Part shown: one piece after another, positions 47,203 to 58,417 of the stretch
Layout: each line of letters starts with the position of its first letter
Numbering within the stretch: the first letter of the stretch is position 1
Source: Galaxea fascicularis
Taxonomy: Eukaryota; Cnidaria; Anthozoa; Scleractinia; Euphylliidae
DNA: 64,000 nucleotides
Direction: 5' to 3'
Assembly (NCBI GenBank): GCA_948470475.1
Contig: OX419343.1
Location: 11,389,379-11,453,378, forward strand
The notes under the pieces: generated by a model
What the model was told of the DNA's origin: nothing
What the model saw: the letters and a program-made list of their open reading frames with translations, nothing else
The model's database searches: none
Position numbers and translations under genes: made by a program

Positions 47203-48330
47203 AGGATGTTTCACATTCAATTCAGCTCTACTTACCTAAATGTTCCTTCCGTTATTCGTTTATGACACGCGACAAAACCTTCATCTTCAGTAAATTCACT
47301 TGAATTATGGCACCGAATGACGTACTTTTGTTTTGGAGAAAACATGAATGCTTATAACCCCAAGAAAGTCTGGAAATTATCAATGTATTTATCATGGATT
47401 ACGTTTAACCCTTTGTCTGGGGTATTACATGTTATGTTGTTACATTGCTTCATTTATAGTGGAGGGTTGGTATATATATATATATATTGCGTTGCTTTCG
47501 TTTATGTTCATTCGCGTCATACGACCGCTCCTATGCCCTCAAAAATACCCAATGACAGGGCTTTCAATTTCTCATATACGTATTTACAAGTGACTTTATG
47601 TTAGTATCAGTGCGTTTATTGAATCATTGTGATATGAGCATGGTTTGGATTGTTTGGGTTTTTCGGAGTTTCTGCTTGTTTGTTTGATTTATTTTTATCA
47701 GATGCATTTTGCTTGCAAAGGTATAATAAAGAGGGTCGCACGCGGCTCGTGCTGACACACCCCAATTCTGGTTCAGCGGGATAGCGTAAAAAAGAAAGTA
47801 TGTCTGCAGACTCAACGTACATTGGCACTCCGAAACTGTCGACTTGTTGGCTTACTTCATTTTCTAGTCTTAATGGAAACCCTAAACAGGAACCACGTCC
47901 CTTCATATAGGGTTACTAAGACACAAGAAAATGAAATAAAAGTAACAATAGTAATATAAATAAAATAAGATCAAAAGCTACAAATATCCTAAATGAACAT
48001 GATGTATACGCGTGTTATACACAACGTCAGGGATAAAATTACGCCGTTCAACCCAAACTAAGATTATAGAGCCAGAGAATTCATGGCATCAAAAATCTGC
48101 AGCAACATCCTTTCAGTACAAGAAAGATGTGATACCATGCCTAAATTTTTTAAAATATTTACGTTTTCTTCAATATAATGCTAAATAAATGAATAGACTC
48201 TAAAATGAATAGGTTATTGATCTGATTCAGGAAAGGAGTGATAAAGGACACCTGCGCACATTGTGTTGTCCTCAAAACTTCTGAATAGCGAACAAAGGAC
48301 CTCACACTTCATTACAATTAATAAAAAAGC
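47203..48330. other. Intergenic, no gene supported
   Basis: Contains a short TA tract near 47470-47488. The minus-strand frame at 47616-47906 lacks splice support and looks like part of a dispersed repeat. The rest is AT-rich 3' flank of the first DUF229 gene. Confidence 0.5.
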
Positions 48331-48336
48331 TTTATT
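48331..48336 (-). terminator. Poly(A) signal AATAAA of first DUF229 gene
   Basis: TTTATT on the plus strand reads AATAAA on the minus strand, 103 bp past the TAG at 48439-48441. Confidence 0.5.
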
Positions 48337-48438
48337 AACATAGTGTGAAAAGTTTGGTAACAAACTGGCCTTTTTCGTAACTAAGTTAAAAAATATAATT
48401 CAAAAAAGCTGCTCCTCAAACGATCGTTGCTTTTAAAA

Positions 48439-51400
48439 CTATAGTCTAAGATATTGTATTAAATAGCTGACTTTCAACTTAAAATTGCGGTTCAACTTTC
48501 TAGAACGCTGAACAACTAGTAGAAAATGAATTGTTCTTTGTCGTACTAAAATTGAAAAGGGGATTTTTCGGGAGAGGAAATATTTGCCAGCGTTTGTCAT
48601 TGAGATGGTGACATTATAAATTCTGTCATTGCACGTATTTGCAATTTCAAAAACAGTGCTTCTTCCTTCATGATTTCTGTACATCAGAAGGAGACACCCC
48701 CTATGAATGTCTTTAACTTTAGTTTCCACTCCAAAACTGTTTGAAAATGATATTATCTCGAGAATATCCTTCCTCCTATTTATTTTAACCCACTTTTGCT
48801 GTCTTCCCGACGTAGGGCTTTGATAAGAATTGTTTTGGTAGCAGACGCACAGTCCTAAAGAAACAGTGCTGTCGGCACATTTTCTGAAATGTCTGTAAAT
48901 TGTTATGCGCTCGCGATGAGTTATTTTGATGAAGGAGGTTTGTTTCCACTGGTCAGGAGAGTGCTGGATTTGAACCTCGAAAATTTCATTTCCTGGCGTT
49001 ACGTGGATGTCCATTGTTGTAATCATGGTCTTTCTCTTAGAGCGCTGGCGAATTTTCGAGAAACGTTTCCCTACAAGTCTCTGGCAGTTCCCATAACCTT
49101 GACTGTTTCTGACGTCTTTTAAATACTGTTCTTGAATATTGTTGTTTATACTCCCCAGGGCATACTCAGCTAACCAAGTGAATTGTCTATCATTATCTGG
49201 GAATCTCTTCTCCCATCCCTCGCACTTGCAAACGGCCAGCGGTTTGATTGATAAATGAGCGCATGTGCGGTTCGATGGGATTGGATCAAATATCCCTCTG
49301 TCGCGTAACCCGTTTGTTATTCCTGCTGTACCGGTTAAACTAGTTTTTCCAAGCGACATCAGAGCTTTATGAAGGTCCAACGTAGTTACAAGACGATTCT
49401 GATTCTCCGACAATGCTCGAACCGTTTCCAAGCCTAATGTGCGTGCAACTTTCTCCGGAATTATGATAAATGAAAAGGGGTCGTATTTTTCGGCTCTCCC
49501 TTCCATTGTGTAAAAGGAATATTTTGTCGTCTTAGGGCCATGATCGGAGAGAATGATGGTCAATGTGTCGTCAACTCTAGCCATTTTTTCCACATATCGC
49601 GAGAGGCGATCATCGACTTGTCGAATGCGAGTTCCGCTCACTTCATGACCGGTGTTAAGATGTGTATACGTCAGAACCCTGGTTGGTTTTCCTGTGATCC
49701 TCAGATTATTGTAAATACTCTCAGTGTAATCGAGAAAATTTTCCGCAAAAGCCTTTCCCCCGAAACAGACTCTCCTTGGCTGGTTGAATTGGTTGGTCGT
49801 GTTATAGCGCTGAAGGACTTCACAGGAAGCGTGCGATAATCCAAAATCGTCTATGTTATAATGCTTCACCATCTCTTGAAATTGTTTCCAACGTCTAGCA
49901 AAGTCAGGTTTGTTTCGAGGCACTTCACCCTGAAATTTATTATCCGTGAACAAAGACCCCCAAGAATCATACCAGCAGCTGTCTTCTTGTAGCAAAGTAT
50001 AAAAGCCGAGTTTCTTAAATTTACCAAAGAGTACATCGATGCCGTATGATTCGTTAACGTGCCCACCTGAATAATGAAAATCTTTTTTGCCGGACATTAA
50101 CGCTCTGATATTATGAAAAGTGTAGGCTGCCGTGCTTTGCATCATCTGGAGGTCGAGAACAGAGGCGTTATAAAACTCAAAGTGAACAATTTCTCGTAGG
50201 GTGTTTACTGTTTTTGGAAGCGTGCGATAGAAATGTGGTCGAGATACTGAATCGAGCACTAGAATGTTGAGATTGAAGTTAATCTTGTCCTGCGGTGTGC
50301 CACTATAGAGCATGTGAAGGGAAGGAAATGAAAACAACTGCTCGATGAAACCCTTCCTTTCCTTTTCAACGCATGCGAGGTAACAGAAATTAAACCCATG
50401 AATGGCGCTTGCGTTTGAGTATCTCTGCAGATAATTTTCAAGTCCTCTAGATGTAAAAAAGCGTTTCCATAACTGGCGCTCCTCTAGAATCCCGAAAGTA
50501 GGGCTGACTTGCAAGACGTAAACAGGATTTTTCCCGCACTTAGTTGTGTTGCATTCAATGGTAGCTTTGGTTTGGCTTGACATGTTATTTGACACTTTGA
50601 ATGAACAGAGTCGGTGATCCAACTCACTTGAACATTTCAATGGGTCACTGTTGATACTGTATTCCTTTGAAGCCCTGATGCAAGTCGTTGCAGGGAACTC
50701 TCGTGGAATGCAAGTCAAATTTTCACTGCGCTTTCGCGACCTTCGTATTTCTAATAATGGACAAACAGAAGGTTTACTGAAGTACTCCATATCATACGGT
50801 GAGTCATTGAATACCGTTGACAGTACATTCGTGTTAGCGGTAATTGTTTTTGACAAACCTATAGGTGATGGAATTGGCCTTATTTGCCGTAGTCGAAAGG
50901 TTCGATAACTCTGACTTCTTTTTACGTCTTCGTGTAAAGGTTTAGCGACTAACACCTGTGGGTGCCCCACATCAGAATTACTTAGATCAAGTTTTCTTTG
51001 CGAAATTTCAAAAGATTTATTTCCTAGATTTGCCTCAATGTTTGATTGGGACTCTGTTTGTAATCGATCAGCTGACACTATTTCAGGTTCGTATGCGGCC
51101 ATTTTTACTTTTGTTAGTCTCCATCCAGTGGTATTATGAAAATCATGTTGACTGCCATTCGTTTTCCTTGATTGTACTTGAATTGTCAAGGGTACACCAA
51201 CGACGTCCCCCTCCTGTTTGCTTTCACTTGCACCAACTCTTTCATGTCGATGTTTCATATAATCCATAGCAGAAGAACTTAGTTTGTCGACGTCATCCTT
51301 ATTTTTATCAGTAACGTCATCATCGTCGTCATCATCATCATCATCAACAGCAGCAGCGTTGGCGTCGTCCTCTTCTGCATTATCATCATTATCACTGTCG

Positions 51401-54400
51401 TCATCGTTATCATTATGGGGAATTATTATTGTTTTCTTGGTAACCGCTTCCTCGTCATTAGAAATCCTTGTTTCGTGTGAATGAATTAAACTCTTCTCCT
51501 CTCCTCCATTTTCTTTTGTTGACATGTTCACAGTGCGAACTATAGATTCCAGATCTGCGAGTTCGACATCATTCCCAGCCTGCAGAGTCATCTTGTTGAA
51601 AAATAACTCGTCTTGTTCTGTAAAATTGCAGTAAAATTTCGCGAATTAGAAAATTATTTATTCAATAGCATCACATGGCCATTCTTAGTCCATTATTTGA
51701 TGGCTAAATTTAATTTTTCCGGGATCTGTTCAGTCAAATATCACAGATAGCATCAAATGTGGTGGCAGCTAAAAGCGCTGTGACCAAGCAGTTTTCCGAC
51801 GCGTCACTGATGTTGCTACGGCGTTTTGACGCGTACCTCGTTTTTGATACATTGGTAACCACACCCAGTTCAAACTTAGTTAATCAATAGCTAGATTTAT
51901 TTGTTTTATCCACTTAAAAGAACCTACTGATCATTCTTTGAGCACGATTAGGAAGTTTTAGATAACTGGTGATTACTTTTAGTTTCTTTAACAAAAGAGC
52001 TAAACTCGTTGAAAAGAGTGTAAAAGATATTTTAGAATGTAACTATGAACTCCTTTATAGGTGTGTTGGGGCCAACACTCCTATAAATCTTGAAAATTGT
52101 GGCATAAAGGGATTTTTAAAATTATTCATTCTAAATGACCTTTGATTGTCAGCTCTCCCTTGGGGGCCATCGTGGTATATGGGGCCAAACTGAAGTAGTC
52201 CTTGACAGTGCCGAGATATACAATGGTAGCAACAAGGACTACGGTGAAGAAGAATACCTGAAAAACAATGCGAACATTAGCTACGCCTCGGCAACCTATC
52301 AATGTGATTGTAAGAGGTTTGTGAGGCAAAAAGGCAAAGTACATATAAAGCAAATTCACCTTGAGTTTCCGCGGCCTATTCAATTTGCAGTCTTGGTAGA
52401 TGAAAGAATTAATAAAAAAAACATTCTCTTTTGAGATGTAGCGTAAGGTCTTAGGGGGTAAATCTAGCAGAACTATATGACGCAAACAACGCATCATCAT
52501 ATTGCCATCACTATCAGCATTAAGGCCCTGGCAAACGAGGATACTTTGTTGCGGACACATTGTTGCTCATAATGTTTTTTGGGCGCGCAAACGCCTGCAA
52601 CAAATGTTGCGCGCGCGGGCAAACGGGGAAACATTTGTGTCGGCAACAATACGTCCGCAACAATGTGTCCTCGTTTACCAGGGCCTTTAATATCGTCGAC
52701 ATTGGCGTCGTCGTAATTGTCATCATCATTATCATCAGCATCGTCATCGCCATCATCATCGTCATTAATACGGTCACATAACATGTCCAAGAGTGTTCGG
52801 GAAAGTCACCCCACCCCATAAAAAACACTAGTTTATGAACTGTGTGGTTGCTACTCAACGGCACCGTTAATTAAAAGGAAGATAAGAATAACACCAAAGG
52901 CTAATTTGATTTACGCTGCAAATTGTAAATAAAATAACAAACATTGCAGGCTGGCTCAAGCCTCATTTGCATAAAATTTGAAAAACAGTAATTACTCCGT
53001 CAGAATTTGGTTTAATCGTTGCAGAGTTGGCAGGCTAACCAATGTCTACGACCTTAATATTCTAAGACCAATAAAATCTTATAAAATGGGTCACGTGACT
53101 ATAATTAATTGTTTTATTTTTTGAAAAAAACAGCTGAAAACGGGCCGCCGAGATGACATACAATCACTGTCAAATTTAGTATTTTTACAATTGTGCTAAT
53201 GGCCCCTGCAAGAATCTGTCCTGAATGGCCGACTAAAATATTAAGCTAAGAAGTTATTACGTAAAAAAGGTCACGTGACCTTCTATCGTTCCATATATAG
53301 CCTTATATAATTGAGGAGTTCATCCATTCGGGACAGAAATAGTTGCCTTAGAAAGTGGTTAAAAATTTCGTATGGTTAGTTTTTCGTGATATCTCCCTAT
53401 CCTTGGCCCATTTTAGAATTCATCTTAAGCAGGCTTGTGACGTCACAAGTCACGTGAGCACCATAAAGACACCTTAAGAAATTTAAGTATACCAAATCTT
53501 GTTTGGGGTAAGTTTCTGGCTCCCCCTGGGATAAAAACAACGTTGCTTTAGATCAAAAACGTTTTTTTCTTTCATGTGGTCTGTACTGGATATGAGACAT
53601 GCCTTAACATGCTTGAGCGGGCATATTTGGTTCACAGTTCCAGTTTAAATTTTGTTTAGACAGACTGATTATTGACTCACGTCTTATATGAATAATAACA
53701 TTGAGCGTGCGCTACATTGAATAGCTCGCACGCTCATACAAGGAAAAATTACAACAGAACTGATAGTTCCCTATCTTACAGTGTATAGGTATAAGTAGAT
53801 AAATGTAAATGTTACATGAGCTTATGTTACTTAACTAAGCAAACAGTTCCGCCACATAAGTGCAAACGGAAAGCCAGCACTTATACTGATCGACTTTCAA
53901 TCGGGTCTCGGGTTTTTAGCTCCGTGCTGGCTTCAACCATCGCAAGTTAATCAACTTTGTGGCGAGTCGTCTATTTAGGCAGTCGCGGCTCTTACAATCA
54001 GCTTAACCTGCTTTGTAATTTGATTGAGGGAAAACGTTATTTTCTTTTTTTACGGTAAAATACGTTAAAACATTGTTGGGTGGCAAAACATTTTTCCGTT
54101 TGACCGCCAAACGGAAAACATTTACCGTTTGAACAGGCCTTTAAACTTGATGAAACTTGGTAGAAGCCGCAATCGAGCGTAAACCCAAAGATATGTAAAT
54201 GATCTTATGATTTGGATCTTGTGAAAATGAACGTACAAATGACAAGCCAATCGCAATTACAAAGCATAGGTTTGGAGAACACGTAGAAGAGCGTTTGCTC
54301 GCTATAAATCTTGAATTGATTGGTGATCTTGATTCACTGACTGCCAAAGTTTCTTAAACTATTTTAAATATTAAATGACAAGAACATAAAAGATAAGCTC

Positions 54401-54730
54401 AAGTGATCCGCCTTAGTCTGTGGTCATTGCAAAGCAGTGAGAAAACATCGATAATCAAAGCTGAGACGGAGAATGAATATCCTAATGATATTTCGTTTAC
54501 AACTTAACACCACGAAATCGTAAGAAAATTGAAAATGTGTTTTCCCTTTCTCGCTGCAATACTGTAACCACTAATTGGAAAATCAATCCTACCATTTGTG
54601 TCGTGTAATATTATTGTGCTTTCGGTTTTAGCAACAGCCTAGGGGCGTAACTTAAAGAAAACAACACACAGAGACACAAAACAAAAACAGCAAAACCTAC
54701 CTTTCTGCTTCGAGGAAGAAATAGTCCCAT
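48439..54730 (-). CDS. DUF229 type II membrane protein (alkaline-phosphatase-like), paralogue 1
   Basis: Exons on the minus strand: 54701-54730 (ATG; MGLFLPRSRK; donor GTAGG), 52140-52257 (after TTTTTCAG) and 48439-51617 (after TTTTACAG, to TAG). Phases 0 and 1 match, giving 1108 residues. The basic N-tail precedes one membrane segment (VFFFTVVLVATIVYLG, residues 11-26), so the rest is extracellular or lumenal. The stem (27 to about 330) is acidic with a poly-Asp run. The DUF229 core starts near Cys335 (SVCPLLEIRR). Superfamily-like metal and nucleophile motifs are LDSVSR (505-509), THLNTGHE (His702, His707), DD after RIRQ, and SDHG (Asp741, His742). Substrate unknown; by fold analogy a phosphohydrolase or sulfatase-like ectoenzyme. 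The exon 2 donor (GTCATT) is weak but agrees in phase with the paralogue. Confidence 0.8.
51300..51410 (-). repeat. ATC/GAT-rich coding microsatellite (poly-Asp stem)
   Basis: CATCATCGTCGTCATCATC on the plus strand encodes the Asp-rich part of the stem of DUF229 paralogue 1, with a run of about ten Asp. The other paralogue has none, so this is a lineage-specific expansion. Confidence 0.75.
52520..52690. mobile_element. MITE in intron 1 of paralogue 1, TTAA-flanked
   Basis: Long inverted ends GGCCCTGGCAAACGAGGA and TCCTCGTTTACCAGGGCC (52524-52686) pair imperfectly through most of the element. TTAA lies at 52520-52523 and 52687-52690. The TTAA flanks suggest mobilisation by a piggyBac- or Kolobok-type transposase. 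One extra T on the right leaves the exact edge uncertain. Confidence 0.65.
52691..52775. repeat. ATC-rich microsatellite
   Basis: Imperfect ATC/GTC triplets directly right of the MITE, within intron 1 of paralogue 1. Confidence 0.7.
53090..53460. promoter_or_regulatory. Three evenly spaced CACGTG E-boxes plus a CRE palindrome
   Basis: CACGTG occurs at 53092-53097, 53272-53277 and 53451-53456 (spacing 180 and 179 bp), two of them in the full palindrome GTCACGTGAC. The palindrome CTTGTGACGTCACAAG (53434-53449) abuts the third. All lie in intron 1 of paralogue 1. Whether this is a regulatory cluster or a decayed ~180-bp tandem repeat cannot be decided by eye. Confidence 0.35.
53461..54700. other. 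Intron 1 of paralogue 1, remainder
   Basis: A short inverted repeat around TTTTCCGTTTGACCGCCAAACGGAAAA (54090-54118, centre near 54104) is visible. No exon was seen. Confidence 0.5.
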
Positions 54731-55940
54731 AACCAGTGTAGCTCTTGCTTTCTTTCACCAAATGACACTTCAACGAACGAATTCACAGCGACAAGACTGG
54801 TTTTTTTGTTTTCAGTTTCAGTCAGTCATCGGGCGCTTTATCTATTTGAGTCCACTGCAACCAGTTCTCCGCGATTTAGAACCAGATGTTCACTTCAGAC
54901 ATCAAAAATAGTGCGAATTTCCTTCTTTTGAATCAAAACAGCTCCGAAAATTTTGTCATGGACCGCCGACCGGTGTCACGTTTTTCACACGGGCAGGTAC
55001 TGCTGGTGGCCTCCCGTGTAATGGTTGTCTTTTGAAATCCATCTGGAAACGAGAAACAAACAAAGTTATTAGACCTGCTATTGATACACCGTTACTGTGT
55101 AGTAGAGCGTAAATTTAATTGTTTGGAACCCCTGTGCTCTCGACACGGACATAATAGATCAAGTAACCGTAGAGAACTGACAATGGCGTGGTTGCCATGT
55201 GGGTGGACAGTAGCACCTAAAAGGCGGTCCTGACGTCTCGTCAGTATTATTATCATCATTATCATTATAATTATATTATTATTATTATTATTATAAGTCT
55301 TGTGGCGTACTACCACGTTTTGATGTCATGTACCAATCATGGCTGTTGGCATGTACCAAAATTTGATTTTCTGACTCAATTGAAAATATTCTAGAAGTGA
55401 ATAGAACCTTCAAAAATCCGTTTGCATCTTGTTTTATTAAACCTTCCCATAAGTATAAAGCGGTGATATATAGTTCCCTTTAAGTTCCGATTTGTGTGAA
55501 ATCGGTATTTTTTGGCGTTGTTCTCAGTGCCGTTGGCCGAAGCACCCAGAGTAGGGAATAGCTATTCCAAAAATGGATTTTATGAGGCCAGGAAATATGC
55601 TACCTATATACAGGACGGTGAATGGTGGTTTTGAATTTCATTTTTCTGTTTTAGATTTTGGCCTGGAACGTCGCGAACGCTTTGAACAGAGTTGAAGCAC
55701 GTGTAAAGACGACGTGTGTGTTTCTACGCTCCTAACAGCAAAATTATTGTTAATTTCAGTAATATATTTTCGCTAAAATGTTTGTTGATCATTTTGTTCT
55801 AGCTGAAATGATCAGTCAAACCAATCTCTAAACGAAATTAGAAATTCAAAAACACCATTTACTGTCCTGTAACATCTTCTCTCGTAAAATCCATTCTATT
55901 TGCCGCGATTCCACCTTCAACATTTGAGCAGAATTTAGGT
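54731..55940. other. Upstream region of paralogue 1
   Basis: Likely 5' UTR and promoter of paralogue 1, with no clear TATA box. An ATT microsatellite lies at about 55244-55294. No other gene was seen. Confidence 0.45.
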
Positions 55941-55941
55941 T

Positions 55942-56027
<86 letters not shown>
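55942..56027. repeat. (AATC)n tetranucleotide microsatellite
   Basis: About 21 uninterrupted repeats, ending AATCAATTTATTATAAG. Confidence 0.95.
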
Positions 56028-56400
56028 TTATTATAAGACTGAGCGAAAGTTTAAGACTGGCCTTGCAAACAGCGAACCTAGACTAAGCATGTCAGGCCAG
56101 GTTGTGTTTTGGACATTAAAGCAGTCCAAACGCGAAACGATCTTTTGCCACTTTAAGACTTCCATGCATGCAATACTGTTTTCAGCGCCGGTTAAACTCA
56201 GTAAGGATTATATCTTTCCTCTTTGAGCTCCACAGCATCCCAATTCGAAGGGCAGAAAAATATGTCTTGGAAATTTGGGACTGAACAACGGCCCCTGTGA
56301 CGCCATTTTCTTTTTTCCATAATCCTTTGCAGCCGGCCAACTGCTTTTCCCTTACCCCTAAACCGTCCAAATATATCGGCTCAGGAGACAGATTCTGATT
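56028..56400 (-). mobile_element. Probable 5'-truncated non-LTR retrotransposon tail
   Basis: On the minus strand a stretch of former coding sequence (a frame with KLWKKENGVTGAVVQ-like text at 56182-56370) runs into ATAAATTGATTGATTG repeats. A 3' tail of tetranucleotide repeats is typical of CR1/L2-type elements. No reverse-transcriptase domain is present, so the class is inferred from the tail alone. Confidence 0.35.
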
Positions 56401-56487
56401 GGTTTACTTCTCTTCTAAACGACTGACTTCATTTGCCGATAAAAAAACACTTATTACTGAAGGGAGGTAGGGGATATCGTGTTTCCC

Positions 56488-56520
56488 AAGTAGAAACACG
56501 CGCTGCGCGTGTTTCTACTG
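56488..56520. repeat. Perfect short hairpin
   Basis: AGTAGAAACACGCG, a CTG loop, then CGCGTGTTTCTACT: a 14-bp perfect stem. No U-tract follows; function unknown. Confidence 0.7.
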
Positions 56521-58273
56521 AAACAAACAAACCTCAGCTCACAGCTGTAGATGCCATGTTTTAGTCACTTACGGAAGTCGAGGAATACAAACGAACGAAC
56601 ACAGATATAACATGTTCAGGAAGTTAATACTCCAAACTCTCCTCTTAGTCAAACAAATCACTTTTGATATTTTCGAGGAGGACAAGAAAATTGAGTCGAT
56701 TTAGGTAAAGAAATAAATGCAACCCTCTTGTATGGGTAAAATGGCTCATGAGTCAATGAGTGAAGGTGATTTCTCCGGAATATGTTATTATCAATTGAAC
56801 CACGGATTGCCTAGCTAACAAGATCCCCAGTTTACATGATGCTAGTTCCACTCTGATTTGCTTCCAGTTTGTTCAGTTGGTTTGCTGTTGGTTATCTTGA
56901 TTTGACAGTAAGAGCAGTACTCTAGCAAATAAATGCAAATTATTATTTGACTGATTGACTCATAGTTCGTAACTCATTGACTCATCAACACTTTACTTTC
57001 ATTTTTGTTTTATTTGTTGTAAGTTCTTGTTGTGATAATTGTTTTTAATCACAACTTGCTGCTCTTAAACCATTAGAAAAAGTAATGGGAGAGGTCCTCT
57101 CAACCACAAGGCACCAGGATACTTTAGATAGAGCTAAATAACCTGAAAATTTTAGGAAGAAGCTGAAGATTGATCAAACAAAAATATAATACTGATTTAA
57201 ATCAAAGTGCTAATCAAGAGAAAGTATTTGTTTCCTGGTCATGAATAACTTTTTTGATTCTGGGATATATTTACCTCTAAGTGTAAATTCGTATCGATTA
57301 TGAACCTTTATTTGGTAACTCACAAAGGAAATTTCTAGTAAAAATGTTGCAGTTAGCAAAACTGAAATATAACAAACCATGAAATGTCAAGAAAAATAAA
57401 AACACAATCCCACCTGCAAATAAACTATGAATCACAGCCTTTGATTCATCGTAGTCTGTGTTTTTGCAACCTGGCCCAGATTTCTGCCCCTGGTCTCCTC
57501 CACAGAAAATGTTTGGTCCCCTTTTGTTCTTATTGTCTTCAGCCGTATCATATCAAATTCGCTTATGTACCAACAGGATCAAATATCTCTGCAATTTACT
57601 GTAACTGGACAATTTTCTTGCGTGACCATTCATAGAGCAATGCATCCCACGGAAACGCCTTTAGCGGGCGTCTTGTTAAGCGTATTTCTAATGTCAAATA
57701 TTGCTTTCAAAATTAAGCAGAACAGACAAAACAACAAATTTCTGGCTCATTGAACTCAATGAGTTTTCAATTGAGTGTCGTAGTACCAAAACCAAAGTTA
57801 ATTACTCTCACCAATCACAAGAGGCGAAGACAGCTCACTGAACCAATCAGAATTTGATATTATTGCATGCAACCGGCGCCAAGCCGTTTTGCTTTTGATT
57901 CTTATTGGCTGAGAAATTGGCGCGAGTTTTGTCAACCAATCACAGAGCGAAGTAAACTAAGAGCAAAGCAAACGCGAATTACTCATGTTGAAAAGCACTC
58001 TAACGTTAAACCTTAACGATTACGTAAGCGAGGATATTTATTGTCACTGGCTCATTATCCCTTATCCTCTGGAGAAAGTCAATGCACGTGAGAAATTTGA
58101 TTTCCCTGCACTATATCAAGCTGGCATTTTGCTACCACTGACATCTAAAAGATTTTTAAAAAGTAGGTAATAGCCAGTTTAGAATATCCTTGAGAAAGGC
58201 CTACTGACAGAGATGATTATGTAATTAGCCAGTGGTTGGTTAATTAGTCGTAGTCAAGTTGAAAATAAAGGTA
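56521..58273. other. Intergenic, with a CCAAT-rich dispersed repeat
   Basis: No gene was seen. Between 57740 and 57985 four CCAAT/ATTGG motifs (ACCAATCACAAG, ACCAATCAGAA, ATTGGCTGAG, ACCAATCACAG) and GGCGCCA occur together, flanked by CAATTGA and GGAGCAAAG-like text. It could be a dispersed repeat or a promoter-like segment. Confidence 0.4.
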
Positions 58274-58279
58274 TTTATT
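58274..58279 (-). terminator. Poly(A) signal AATAAA of second DUF229 gene
   Basis: Reads AATAAA on the minus strand, 139 bp past the TAA at 58418-58420. Confidence 0.5.
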
Positions 58280-58417
58280 GTTACTGTTGTTGGTTATGGT
58301 GTAGTGTATCCTTTTGGTGTGATACAAAAAGAGTTGATTTTCTTTAAACAGTATATACATGTTAACCACTTAGATTTAAAAACGTTGGTTTTTTTTCTTT
58401 TTAGCCTTGTAAATATG

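Noticed and set aside
47616..47906. 96-codon minus-strand frame downstream of paralogue 1
   Set aside because: No splice signals or conserved pattern; resembles part of a dispersed repeat.
50651..50908. Antisense frames across the two DUF229 genes (for example 50651-50908, 60392-60676)
   Set aside because: Shadows of long coding exons on the other strand.
51284..51484. Plus-strand poly-Ser frame
   Set aside because: Reverse reading of the poly-Asp microsatellite.
52126..52560. 144-codon minus-strand frame around the membrane exon of paralogue 1
   Set aside because: Only 52140-52257 has splice sites on both sides and matching phase; the rest is intron.
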